A stretch of 64,000 nt of DNA from Gillisia sp. CAL575 (GTDB lineage Bacteria; Bacteroidota; Bacteroidia; Flavobacteriales; Flavobacteriaceae). The translations under genes were made by a program, and so were the position numbers. Every line of letters starts with the position of its first letter. Within the stretch, counting starts at the first letter, position 1. The DNA lies in assembly GCF_000403785.1 (NCBI RefSeq), contig NZ_APHJ01000023.1:62001-126000 (forward strand), in the 5' to 3' direction. The notes beneath the pieces were generated by a model. The model did not search any database. It was not told the DNA's origin and saw nothing but the letters and a program-made list of their open reading frames with translations. Below are positions 24,779-34,251 of this stretch, in pieces.

Positions 24779-26116
24779 ATGAAGCTCTCATTAACTTTTC
24801 TGCTTTTATTAATTGGTACTTGTTTAGTAAATGCACAACAAATAAAATATGAAGGTTTTGGCTCATTAACGGGTATTGTATATTCCCAAGAGGAGTCCCC
24901 ATTTTGGATTAATACCAATCAAAGGGGGAGGATAGACGAATCTAGTAACGTTTCTGCTTACTTCAATGGAAAGGCCACTTACCAATTCTCCAGACATGCT
25001 AAACTAGAATTTGGATTAGGGGGTCTCTTTCATGATGGTTATACTGAAAAATTACAACTGGATGAATCTTATGTAATGTTAGAGAACTACTGGTTAAAAG
25101 CATATGCAGGAAGAAAACAAAAAGAGTTGCTTTATGATGGTTTAAGTGCTAGTAATCAAAATATCCTTTGGTCTTTAAATGCAAGGCCCTTACTAGGAAT
25201 CAGTTTATCCTTAAAAAACCCAATAATTGTTTCTGAAAAGGCTGGATTAAGTATAGATTTAACTTTAGAAGAATTTATAACAGATGATGAACGCCATGTT
25301 GAAAATACTAGGATCCACCATAAAAGTTTTCATTTAATTTTCGATAAAATAAACAATTTTCAAATAAAAGCAGGACTTCAGCATTTTGTTCAATGGGGAG
25401 GAGATGCACCAGATTTCGGAAAATTACCTGGTAGCTTTGGAGATTATATCAATGTTTTTTTAGGTAAGGAAGGCAATAATAATGTTGGAGGTCAAGAAGC
25501 TAATGCACTTGGGAATCATCTTGGGAGCTATGAAGTTTATCTAAACACTACAATTAACGATTATAAAGTTGAAATTCTCTATAATCACTTGTTCGAAGAT
25601 GGATCTGGAAGAGTTTTGAGAAATACTCCCGATGGGAGATATGGTGTTTTTGTGAAAAGTCCGAACCCAGATAATTTTATTAATTCGGCTATGTATGAGT
25701 TATATTATACACGAGATCAAAGTGATGAAAATATTACATCAGACGGAAATGATAATTACTTCAATAATAACTTATATAGGTCTGGTTGGACCTATGAAAG
25801 TAGGATTTTAGGTGTACCCTTTATAACTTTAGATGATGATAGATTCAGAATAAGCAATAATAAAGTAATTGTACATCATATTGGAGTCTCTGGAATAATA
25901 GGTGATTTGCCTTATAAATTTTTAACAAGTTACAGAAAGAACTATGGTGCTAAGGGAGCTCGTAATTTTAAAGAAAGCACCATTTTATCTAGTTATCTTG
26001 ATCTAAAAGTTTGGAAAGATTCATTTGATATAAATCTTCAATTAGGGGCAGATTTAAGCTCTATAGCTTCTCCAAATTTTGGAGTAGGGGTTCAAATAAG
26101 TAAGCAATTCTTTTAA
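24779..26116 (+). CDS. Wzi-family capsule assembly outer membrane protein
   Basis: 445 residues from ATG 24779, giving a typical signal peptide MKLSLTFLLLLIGTCLVNAQ. An in-frame ATG at 24668 is rejected because it would place 37 residues before the signal peptide and run into the divergent gene. The mature part is rich in aromatic beta-strand patterns (SAYFNGKATY, LKAYAGRKQKE, VFVKSPNPDNFINSAMYELYYTRDQ) and ends in phenylalanine after VGVQISKQF, like outer membrane beta-barrels. Wzi binds capsule on the cell surface, fitting its place at the end of the export genes. Confidence 0.85.
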   Translation: MKLSLTFLLLLIGTCLVNAQQIKYEGFGSLTGIVYSQEESPFWINTNQRGRIDESSNVSAYFNGKATYQFSRHAKLEFGLGGLFHDGYTEKLQLDESYVMLENYWLKAYAGRKQKELLYDGLSASNQNILWSLNARPLLGISLSLKNPIIVSEKAGLSIDLTLEEFITDDERHVENTRIHHKSFHLIFDKINNFQIKAGLQHFVQWGGDAPDFGKLPGSFGDYINVFLGKEGNNNVGGQEANALGNHLGSYEVYLNTTINDYKVEILYNHLFEDGSGRVLRNTPDGRYGVFVKSPNPDNFINSAMYELYYTRDQSDENITSDGNDNYFNNNLYRSGWTYESRILGVPFITLDDDRFRISNNKVIVHHIGVSGIIGDLPYKFLTSYRKNYGAKGARNFKESTILSSYLDLKVWKDSFDINLQLGADLSSIASPNFGVGVQISKQFF

Positions 26117-26285
26117 TCTTTTCTGGTGGACTTTATCGCTTGATACTATAATTCATCAATAATATGCTTTGAGCTACTTGAGCAGAGTATTAGAAAAAAT
26201 AGCTACAAACTCAAAGGTTCTTGTCTACTTGGATTAACTTTTCTATCTTTTAGAACTGAAGTTCAAATTACCCTAACCACCTTTT

Positions 26286-29200
26286 ATGCCCATTAAAAAC
26301 TCCGAAAATTTAAAGAGAGAATCTCTGATCTCCGAAATTTTAGACAATACAAATTCTAGTAGATTTATAAGTAGTAAATCTAAGCATTCTCTTTTAGTAG
26401 ATTTTGTTGGGAATATTAAGCTTATCGATTCCGAAACTTCTGACTTCCTAAAACTCAATTTCAATCTATTCTTAAAGGAAAAGGATAGCATATTTGAAAT
26501 AATTCCTACAGAATTTTTAAAGGAATTTTTATATCAATTTAAGGAAACCCAATCGGGATTTTCTACGATTACAATTATTAGAAGCAATTTTATAAATAAG
26601 GAATTTCATTTTAGAAAAACTCGTTTAAAGAGAGATGGAACTGATTTCATTGAAATTCATATTTCAAATTTACCTACCTCTTCTAAAAATGCAACTTCTA
26701 AAATTTTACGTGAATCTTCAAAACAGGTTGAAATTTTAAATGAGACATCTCAAGTATTTGAAGCCCTATTTAATAATCACCCAGATGCAATTTATTCTTT
26801 CGATTTTAACGGCTATTTTATTAGTGCAAATGCAAGTGCATCTAAACTTGGTGAAGTTTCTATACAAGAGCTAATTAAGCATAAGGTAATGGAAGTAATT
26901 CCTGATGAAGATTTTAATAGGGTGAAACATCACTTTAAAAAAGCTGCCAAAGGTGAGCTTCAAAATTACAATACAGGTTTTATTAGTTTCAAGGGTTCTA
27001 AAAGGGTTATAAACGTTACCAATTTTCCAATTATTATAAATGGTAAAACTACAGGTGTTTTTGGAATCGCGAAGGATATCACAGAAGCTGAAATAAATAA
27101 AAAGCATTCAATAAATCTGGAAAAACGTTACAAAACAATACTTGATCAATCGTTAGATGTTATTTGTACTATTGATAAAAATGGTTTTTTTATAGAAGTA
27201 AATGAAGCCTGTTATAATATGTGGGGTTATAGTCCGGAGGATCTTATTGGGATAAACTACATAGATTTAGTATTCGAAGAAGATAAGATTTTGACACAAA
27301 TTAGTGCGAAGGAAATCATGAAAGGCGAAGATGAGACGAGTTTTTTTAATAGATATCTTAAAAAAGATGGGACTATAGTGCCAATGGTATGGTCATCACG
27401 ATGGGTAGAGGAAGAACAAATTTATTATTCGATTGCGAGGAATGCATCTGAAATAATTGCAATTAAATCTAAACTCGAAGAAGAGCGAAATATTTTAAGA
27501 GCAATTATAGATAATATTCCTGATTATGTATTTGTAAAAAATAATGAGGATGAATTGATTCTAGCAAATAAAATGTTTTATTCAGATTACTTGGGAAAAG
27601 ATAATGAAGCTGATTTAATAGGACTAAAACCTACCGAATATTTGCCAGAAAACTATGGAAAGGAAGTAACAAAGGAAAATAAATTAGTAGTAGAAAATAA
27701 CCTGACTGTTATTAATAGAAAGGACATTGTTTATGATTATAAAGGAAAAAAGGAAGCTATATTATTAACTAAGGTTCCGTTTAAAACAAATGAAGGAAAT
27801 ATAATCGGTCTGGTTGGAATTGCTCGAAATATTACCGAAAATCATGAATATGAGCAAGAACAAGAACTAGTATCTCAATTAATTGCTTCTTTAAGTATTT
27901 CCAAAAATTTAAAACAGGGTTTGAGTGAAACTATCCAATTAATTTCGAAATATTTTAATTTCGATTTTGCTCAAGCTTGGGAAGTTGGAATAGTAAATGG
28001 TGATTTAGTAGAACTTGTAAGTTATAAGAAACTAAAAAACACTTCATTAAGCTCAGAGGTTTTTAAAACTATGTCTTTGGAAGAACTCCCAAAGGCTGTA
28101 TTAGATTCTCAAAATCTGGTTACTTATTTAGATATAGATTTGAATAACATTTTCGTTGGTGTTCCAATTATTTTTGATGATAATGTGATACAAGTACTCA
28201 CTTTTTATGGCATAAAAAGAGATAGAGAGGTAAATGTTATAAAGGAAATATTAAGCAGATTAAGCTTGCAAATTTCCATCGATATCCAACGAAAGCTTAC
28301 TGAATCTCAACTTAATAGCCTTTTTAAGCATTCCCCCACCTTAATTGCAATTATTGGAATGGATGGGTATATGAAAAAAGTTAGCCCATCGTTCACTAAA
28401 ATCTTTGGTTTTTCTGAGCAAGAACTATTGAACACACCATATCATGAATTCTTACATCCAGAGGAGTTAAGTCTTACATTTAAAAGGTTAAAAGAAGTAA
28501 CCCAAGGTTACGTTACCAAATCTTATGAGGGTAGGTGTAGAACAAAGAGTGGAGAATGGAAATGGATTTCTTGGACACCTTCAGAAATTATTTCAAACGA
28601 TGGTGTAATCAATCTTTTTGGACTTGATATAACTCCGCTTAAAACAGCAAATTTAGAAATGCTGAAGTTTAAAAATATTATTGAAAGTTCTTCTGAGGGG
28701 GTTTCTATAATAGATTTAAATACTGAAGATGTTTATTTAAATAGCTCCTTTAAAAAGGCATTAGGATATAATGAAAAAGACCTTAATCAAGTAGGAAAGA
28801 TTATTAAGTCCTATAAATGTAAAAATCAAGGAGAAGAGGTTTTTGCTCACCTATTAAATGGTAAATCATGGAATGGTGACATCCAGCTATTAAATAAAAC
28901 TAACGAAATTTTAGATTATCAATTTAATGGTGGGCCCATTTTTAATCAGAACGAGGAGTTAATTGCCGTATATGGAATTCACACAGATATTACAGATCGT
29001 AAAAACTATGAGAAAGAATTAATGCAATTCAATATAAAAGTAAATAATATTCTAGAAAGTATTACCGACGGTTTTTTCTCTATTACAAAAGATTGGATTG
29101 TAACTTATTTTAATAAGGAGGCAGAAAAACTTCTAAGAATCTCAAAGGATACAATATTAAATAAATATTTGTGGGATTATTTTCCTGAATCTAAAAAATT

Positions 29201-30488
29201 AGACTCTCATAGATATTATTCAAAAGCTTTTGAAACAGGTAAGAAAGTATCCTTTCAGGATTATTTTGAGCCATTTGATACTTGGTTTGAAATTAATGTG
29301 TATCCAAGTGCATCTGGATTGTCTATTTACTTTAAGGATATTACAACAAAGAAGAGGAGAGATGAAGAAATTAGAATTGCAAAAGAACGTTATGATCTTA
29401 TAACAAAAGTAACTAACGAAGCAATCTATGATTGGGATATTCCTAAGAATACTATGGAATGGAGCAAGGCATATTTTAGTACCTATGGATATGAAATTCC
29501 TGAATTAGGAGATGGGTTAAAGCACTGGGAGAATCAATTACATCCCGACTATAAAGAAGAAGTTATTCTAAGTTTAGAAAATGCACTTAAGGATCCATCA
29601 GTGAATTTCTGGGAATATGTTTATAAGCTGGTAAAAGCAAATAAAGAGATTTCTATCGTGATAGATAAAGGATTAATTACGAGAAATCCAGAGGGATTAC
29701 CTGTTAGAATGATCGGATCACTTCAGGATATAACCCAATTAAAACAAAATGAGATTGTATTAGAGCAGTTAAATTCAAAATTGAGGTTTAGGGCAGAAGA
29801 GTTAGCTACATCTAATGCGGAATTAGAACAATTTGCATACATAGCTTCTCATGATCTACAGGAGCCCTTAAGAATGGTAACCAGTTTTTTAACACAATTG
29901 AATAAAAAGTATAAAGACCAATTAGATCCCAAAGCTCAACAATACATATATTTCGCTACAGATGGTGCAGTAAGAATGCGACAAATCTTATTAGATCTAC
30001 TTGAATATTCTCGAGTGGGAAGAATGGACTATAAGATAGAAGCTATTGATTTAAATGTGCTGATTAATGAAATTATTAGTCTTCATAGAGATCTAATATT
30101 AGAATCTAAAGGGAAAATCATATTTAATAAGTTACCAATAATTTATGCAGCTCCTCTGCCTTTGCAACGTGTGCTAGCCAATTTAATTACTAATGCATTA
30201 AAATACCAGAATGCAGACAATAACGCAGAAATTAAAATAGAAGTTTTTGATGAATTTGATTTTTGGCAAATTGATATTGTAGATAATGGAATTGGAATTG
30301 AAGAACAATTTTTTGAAAAGATTTTTGTGGTTTTTCAAAGGCTACATAGCAAAGATAAATACTCCGGAACAGGAATAGGATTAGCAATATGTAAGAAGAT
30401 CATTGAAAATCACGGAGGAAAGATTTGGGTAAGTTCAAAAATAAATAAAGGAAGTACTTTCCATATTACAATTAAAAAACAAAATTAG
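26286..30488 (+). CDS. Multi-PAS/GAF sensor histidine kinase
   Basis: 1400 residues with no membrane helix, so cytoplasmic. It carries about eight PAS units: clear ones begin near 155 (ALFNNHPDAIYSFD), 285, 400, 680 (LFKHSPTLIAII), 805, 920 and 1040 (ITKVTNEAIYDWD). A GAF-like segment lies at about 530-680. The dimerisation domain has IASHDLQEPLRM with phospho-acceptor H1189, followed by the ATPase with an N box near LITNALKYQN, DNGIGIEEQF, FQRLHSKDKYSGTGIGLA. DLQEPLR kinases are phytochrome-like kinases that often work with Rcp1-type receivers, which is exactly what follows. The sensed signals are unknown. Confidence 0.92.
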   Translation: MPIKNSENLKRESLISEILDNTNSSRFISSKSKHSLLVDFVGNIKLIDSETSDFLKLNFNLFLKEKDSIFEIIPTEFLKEFLYQFKETQSGFSTITIIRSNFINKEFHFRKTRLKRDGTDFIEIHISNLPTSSKNATSKILRESSKQVEILNETSQVFEALFNNHPDAIYSFDFNGYFISANASASKLGEVSIQELIKHKVMEVIPDEDFNRVKHHFKKAAKGELQNYNTGFISFKGSKRVINVTNFPIIINGKTTGVFGIAKDITEAEINKKHSINLEKRYKTILDQSLDVICTIDKNGFFIEVNEACYNMWGYSPEDLIGINYIDLVFEEDKILTQISAKEIMKGEDETSFFNRYLKKDGTIVPMVWSSRWVEEEQIYYSIARNASEIIAIKSKLEEERNILRAIIDNIPDYVFVKNNEDELILANKMFYSDYLGKDNEADLIGLKPTEYLPENYGKEVTKENKLVVENNLTVINRKDIVYDYKGKKEAILLTKVPFKTNEGNIIGLVGIARNITENHEYEQEQELVSQLIASLSISKNLKQGLSETIQLISKYFNFDFAQAWEVGIVNGDLVELVSYKKLKNTSLSSEVFKTMSLEELPKAVLDSQNLVTYLDIDLNNIFVGVPIIFDDNVIQVLTFYGIKRDREVNVIKEILSRLSLQISIDIQRKLTESQLNSLFKHSPTLIAIIGMDGYMKKVSPSFTKIFGFSEQELLNTPYHEFLHPEELSLTFKRLKEVTQGYVTKSYEGRCRTKSGEWKWISWTPSEIISNDGVINLFGLDITPLKTANLEMLKFKNIIESSSEGVSIIDLNTEDVYLNSSFKKALGYNEKDLNQVGKIIKSYKCKNQGEEVFAHLLNGKSWNGDIQLLNKTNEILDYQFNGGPIFNQNEELIAVYGIHTDITDRKNYEKELMQFNIKVNNILESITDGFFSITKDWIVTYFNKEAEKLLRISKDTILNKYLWDYFPESKKLDSHRYYSKAFETGKKVSFQDYFEPFDTWFEINVYPSASGLSIYFKDITTKKRRDEEIRIAKERYDLITKVTNEAIYDWDIPKNTMEWSKAYFSTYGYEIPELGDGLKHWENQLHPDYKEEVILSLENALKDPSVNFWEYVYKLVKANKEISIVIDKGLITRNPEGLPVRMIGSLQDITQLKQNEIVLEQLNSKLRFRAEELATSNAELEQFAYIASHDLQEPLRMVTSFLTQLNKKYKDQLDPKAQQYIYFATDGAVRMRQILLDLLEYSRVGRMDYKIEAIDLNVLINEIISLHRDLILESKGKIIFNKLPIIYAAPLPLQRVLANLITNALKYQNADNNAEIKIEVFDEFDFWQIDIVDNGIGIEEQFFEKIFVVFQRLHSKDKYSGTGIGLAICKKIIENHGGKIWVSSKINKGSTFHITIKKQN

Positions 30489-30496
30489 TATATTTG
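30489..30496 (+). promoter_or_regulatory. Candidate internal -7 box before the receiver gene
   Basis: TATATTTG immediately follows the kinase stop codon and lies 23 bases before the receiver start at 30520. It could permit expression of the receiver above kinase level. There is no clear -33 element because that region is coding. Confidence 0.28.
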
Positions 30497-30519
30497 AGAC
30501 GCCCCACAAAAATCACCCT

Positions 30520-30951
30520 ATGAACCCTATAAATATTTTACTGGTTGAAGATAATGAAGGAGATATTTTATTAACCAAAGAAGCTTTAGCTGAAGGAGAT
30601 ATTTCCAAAGATTTACAAGTTGTAAAAGATGGATGGGAAGCTTTGATGTATTTAGAAAAAAACGGTGATTATACTTCAGCAATAACTCCAGATCTTATTT
30701 TATTAGATATTAATCTACCTAAAATGAATGGTCATGAAGTGTTGAAAAACATAAAAGCTAATAGCAACATTCACCATATTCCTGTTGTAATGCTAAGTAC
30801 TTCTTCCTCTAGCAATGATATAAACCAATGTTATAAAAATCAGGCAAACTGTTATATTACTAAGCCCGTGGATGCAAATGATTTTTCTAAGGTTATTTCT
30901 TCAATTGAAAAATTTTGGTTAACCACAGTTAAACTTTCAGTTAATAAATAG
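30520..30951 (+). CDS. Single-domain response regulator, Rcp1-like
   Basis: 143 residues, receiver domain only. Acidic pair E10/D11, phospho-acceptor D63 in LLDINLPKMNG, T94 switch residue region (MLSTSSS) and conserved K115 (ITKPVDANDF). The VEDNEGDILL start and the loop lengths match Rcp1-type receivers of phytochrome-like kinases. With no output domain it must relay phosphate or act by protein contact. It lies 31 bases downstream of the kinase gene and 6 bases upstream of the REC-PAS protein. Confidence 0.92.
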   Translation: MNPINILLVEDNEGDILLTKEALAEGDISKDLQVVKDGWEALMYLEKNGDYTSAITPDLILLDINLPKMNGHEVLKNIKANSNIHHIPVVMLSTSSSSNDINQCYKNQANCYITKPVDANDFSKVISSIEKFWLTTVKLSVNK

Positions 30952-30957
30952 ATTTAT

Positions 30958-32730
30958 ATGACCGATAGTGAAGGAGCTTTAAATATTCTAGTAGTAGAAG
31001 ACCATATAGGTGACTATATTTTGATTGAGGACTATTTAAGCGAGGAACATTTACAAATAAATCTAACCAGAGCAACAACTTTTAAAGAGGCTAAAGATAA
31101 CCTAAGTGTTAATCATAATTTTAAAGTTGTCCTTCTCGACCTTTCCTTACCAGACGTTGAAAGTAATGAGGACTTAGTAACTGGAATGGTTGCCTTAGCT
31201 CCTAACACACCTATAATAGTTCTTACAGGTTTTTCAAATAAACAATTTGGAGTTAAAACATTATCACTGGGGATTTCAGACTATTTATTAAAAGACGATT
31301 TAAATTCAACTCAACTTGCAAAAAGTATTTTCTATAGTATAGAGCGCAAGAATAATGATTTTAAATTAGGTGAATCTGAAAGAAAATATAAAGCACTTTT
31401 TGATTCTAGCCCTTTACCAATGTGGGTTTTGGATAAACACACCTTAGAGTTTTTGAATGTTAATGATGCTGCGATAGACTTATATGAATATTCAAAAGAA
31501 GAATTTTTAGGAATGAATGTTCGTGATCTTTGGACTAAGGATATAAGAAAGGAAATTGAATTTACGTGGAAAGAAAATTACCATGAGAACTTTGGGATTA
31601 CTGTAAAGCATCTCAAAAAGAATGGAGAACTTCTCCACATGGAAATTAAAAGCAACCCAATAGATTTTGATGGTAGGGAAGCACGGGTTACACAAGCAAA
31701 GGATATTACAGCTCAGCTAGATGCAGAGCAGGCTTTGAAACATAGTGAAAAACGCTTTAAAGCACTTGTTCAAGACGCATCAGATTTAATAATGATCATG
31801 GATTTTTCGGGTGAGTTATCCTACGTAAGTCCGTCTTCTTCGCAAATGACAGGTATTTCAGATGCAGAAATGATCAAAAATAATTTCTTTCATTACATTC
31901 ATAAAAATGATGTAAAAAGTGTAAAATCACACTTATTAAAATTGAAAGATAATAAGCGTATTCAAATTCCTTCTTACAGAATAAAAACTTCAGATAAAAA
32001 GTGGCGATATATAGAAACCATTATAACCAATTTAAATGATGACTCATCTGTAAAAGGATTAGTTGCTAATTCTAGAGATATAACAGAATTTATTACGCAA
32101 GAAAAAAAATTAATACATAGCTTAAAGCGTTACGATATTGTAGCTAAAGCAACTAGTGACACTATCACAGATTACGATGTAGTAAATGATAAGATGTATT
32201 ATAATGAAGGGATAGAAAGTGTTTTTGGCTATTCTAAAAGTGAAATTGAAAATACTGGTAGTTGGTGGAACGAAAAATTACACCCAGAGGATAGAGAAAG
32301 AGTTAAAAGATATTCACAACAAGTTCAAAAACTCACATCAGGATATATACATATAGAATATAGATTTAGATGTGCAGATGGAAGCTATAGGTATATTTTG
32401 GATAGAAGCTACTTGGTTACTGATGAGAGTGGAAATAAATTGCGCATTATAGGTGCTATGCAAGACATTACAGAAATCCAGAACTATATTCAAACTATAG
32501 AAGATCATAACAGTAGGCTAAAAGATATCGCCTGGACGCAGTCTCATGTTGTTCGAGCTCCTTTGGCAAGGATTATGGGATTAATAGACTTGATACAGAG
32601 CTATCCGAATATTGATGAACAAGCCCAACTATTAGAGCATATTAATACTTCAGCAAGAGAATTAGATGACATAATTCGAAACATAACGAGAAAGACTGAA
32701 GATGTAACCTTAAATCCTAAAGAATGCTGA
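30958..32730 (+). CDS. REC-PAS-PAS-PAS protein with kinase-like dimerisation helix but no ATPase domain
   Basis: 590 residues. The receiver (about 8-130) has acidic pair E14/D15, phospho-acceptor D61, T90 and K112. Three PAS domains follow at about 140-255, 260-380 and 385-510. The C-terminal helix pair (about 515-580) contains WTQSHVVRAPLARIMG, an H-box-like motif with H530, then LDDIIRNIT. The protein stops at residue 590 with no HATPase region, and the next gene starts 7 bases before the stop, so nothing is truncated by sequencing. It may be a phosphotransfer protein rather than a kinase: REC takes phosphate, H530 passes it to the next receiver. That is inference. Confidence 0.85.
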   Translation: MTDSEGALNILVVEDHIGDYILIEDYLSEEHLQINLTRATTFKEAKDNLSVNHNFKVVLLDLSLPDVESNEDLVTGMVALAPNTPIIVLTGFSNKQFGVKTLSLGISDYLLKDDLNSTQLAKSIFYSIERKNNDFKLGESERKYKALFDSSPLPMWVLDKHTLEFLNVNDAAIDLYEYSKEEFLGMNVRDLWTKDIRKEIEFTWKENYHENFGITVKHLKKNGELLHMEIKSNPIDFDGREARVTQAKDITAQLDAEQALKHSEKRFKALVQDASDLIMIMDFSGELSYVSPSSSQMTGISDAEMIKNNFFHYIHKNDVKSVKSHLLKLKDNKRIQIPSYRIKTSDKKWRYIETIITNLNDDSSVKGLVANSRDITEFITQEKKLIHSLKRYDIVAKATSDTITDYDVVNDKMYYNEGIESVFGYSKSEIENTGSWWNEKLHPEDRERVKRYSQQVQKLTSGYIHIEYRFRCADGSYRYILDRSYLVTDESGNKLRIIGAMQDITEIQNYIQTIEDHNSRLKDIAWTQSHVVRAPLARIMGLIDLIQSYPNIDEQAQLLEHINTSARELDDIIRNITRKTEDVTLNPKEC

Positions 32731-33128
32731 AGGTATTGATAATTGATGATGATGATATTGTTAGATTAGTTCAAAGTAAATTATTACAAAATTGTAATTT
32801 CACTAAAGAACCTTTAAAATTTAAGAGAGCATCTGATGCAGTTGAATATTTAAATTCAGCCTCAATAGAACATCATTATTTGTTGATGTTAGATATTAAT
32901 ATGCCAATGATGAATGGGTGGGAATTCTTAGATGAGGTTGAAAGAATGGAAGTGAAAGAAAATGTGTACGTGTTAATGGTATCTTCTTCTGTAGATTATA
33001 ATGATAAAGAAAAGGCTGATAAGTACGATAAGATCATCAATTTTATAGAGAAGCCAATTACAGCTAAAAATTGTGAGCAACTCAAAGAATTATCAATTCT
33101 TAAACCTTTCTTTCCAGAACCAATTTAG
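32724..33128 (+). CDS. Single-domain response regulator
   Basis: 134 residues, receiver domain only: acidic residues D8-D10, phospho-acceptor D57 in MLDINMPMMNGWEF, S88 switch region and K110 in IEKPIT. It overlaps the REC-PAS gene by 7 bases, indicating translational coupling and matched amounts of the two proteins. It also overlaps the end of the convergent EEP-family gene by 4 bases. Likely the last receiver of the phosphorelay; its partner is not visible. Confidence 0.9.
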   Translation: MLKVLIIDDDDIVRLVQSKLLQNCNFTKEPLKFKRASDAVEYLNSASIEHHYLLMLDINMPMMNGWEFLDEVERMEVKENVYVLMVSSSVDYNDKEKADKYDKIINFIEKPITAKNCEQLKELSILKPFFPEPI

Positions 33129-34204
33129 ACATCCGTTTCTGTAGGATTTCCATTATTTATTTTTTTTTCGGCCCATTCCTCTTCTTCACTATCTGCCTCT
33201 TCTGGTTTATCCTGAAATTCCTCGGCTCGTGGTTCATGATTCAGTTTAATATACATTGGAAAATGATCTGAGCCAATACTTTCTAAACGAGCAATATTTA
33301 CCAAGGTGAAATCTGCTGTGTGAAAAACATGATCTAGAGGCCATCTGAATATTAAGTAACCTGTATGAAAAGTGTTGAAAAACCCCCTTCCTAAACGAGG
33401 ATCCATTAAGCCACTTATTTTTTGAAACAATCTGGTAGTACGAGACCAAGCTACATCATTTAGATCCCCTAAAACCAATACAGTTTCTTGATCTTTTTTA
33501 ACATCGCGGCCAACAAATAATAGTTCTGCATCTCTATTGGTTGAAGTTAGATCTTCTGTAGGACTAGGCGGTTTTGGGTGTAAACAATGTATTTTTACTG
33601 GATGACCATTTGGTAATATTGCATGGCCATGTATAGATGGAATCTCATCGTCTATAAGATATTTGACATTTATATTCTTCAATTCCAATTTGGAATATAA
33701 ATGCATTCCGTATAAATTATCCATCGGGATCTTTACAGAATATTTATAATCCTTTTCAATTATTTCTAATTCAGATTCCCATTTCTTATCCGTTTCCAAT
33801 GTGAGTAAAAGATCTGGATTCTTCGTTTTTATAAGTGCTAGTAATTTTTTATAGTTGGTGTTGGTGGTGAGTACATTACTCACCAAAATGGAAATATGAT
33901 TTTTAGTATCATCACCGCTAAAGGACTGAACCGTTTTTTTTGCTAAAATTGTGTATGGGTAAATCCTAACTAATTGATAAAATAAACTGAATATTAAAAG
34001 GATTAGTAATATAACTTCCCAAAGTTCATCAAAACGGAAAATTATAATAAATGCTGTTATTTCAACCATCAATATAAAACTAATCTGTAGTCTTGGGAAG
34101 TCAAAGCCACGAATCCACCAATGATCAAATCTGGTTATAGATGCCAGAGTTGGGATTAACATAATAATTCCAATAACAATAACAACGATTTCAGTAATTC
34201 CCAT
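33125..34204 (-). CDS. Membrane-anchored endonuclease/exonuclease/phosphatase (EEP) family protein
   Basis: 359 residues. Three hydrophobic segments lie in the first about 95 residues, followed by an EEP-fold domain. LVSNVLTTN matches the first metal-site strand, TLETDK holds the metal-binding glutamate, VLGDLNDVAWS is the active-site GDxN motif and GSDHFPMYI the terminal SDH histidine. The C-terminal about 35 residues are strongly acidic and probably disordered. EEP proteins act on nucleic acid, inositol phosphates or sphingolipid; which one cannot be told. The domain probably faces the periplasm. Upstream neighbour on the same strand is the PAP2 gene (47-bp gap). Confidence 0.85.
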   Translation of the reverse strand: MGITEIVVIVIGIIMLIPTLASITRFDHWWIRGFDFPRLQISFILMVEITAFIIIFRFDELWEVILLILLIFSLFYQLVRIYPYTILAKKTVQSFSGDDTKNHISILVSNVLTTNTNYKKLLALIKTKNPDLLLTLETDKKWESELEIIEKDYKYSVKIPMDNLYGMHLYSKLELKNINVKYLIDDEIPSIHGHAILPNGHPVKIHCLHPKPPSPTEDLTSTNRDAELLFVGRDVKKDQETVLVLGDLNDVAWSRTTRLFQKISGLMDPRLGRGFFNTFHTGYLIFRWPLDHVFHTADFTLVNIARLESIGSDHFPMYIKLNHEPRAEEFQDKPEEADSEEEEWAEKKINNGNPTETDV

Positions 34205-34251
34205 TTATAAAATTCTGTTCAAACAAATTAAGCCGCAATTTAAGCTTTCTT

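Noticed and set aside
33868-33890. 9-bp hairpin in the EEP-family gene (TGGTGAGTA with TACTCACCA)
   Set aside because: A stem this short is expected about once by chance in 64 kb of this composition.
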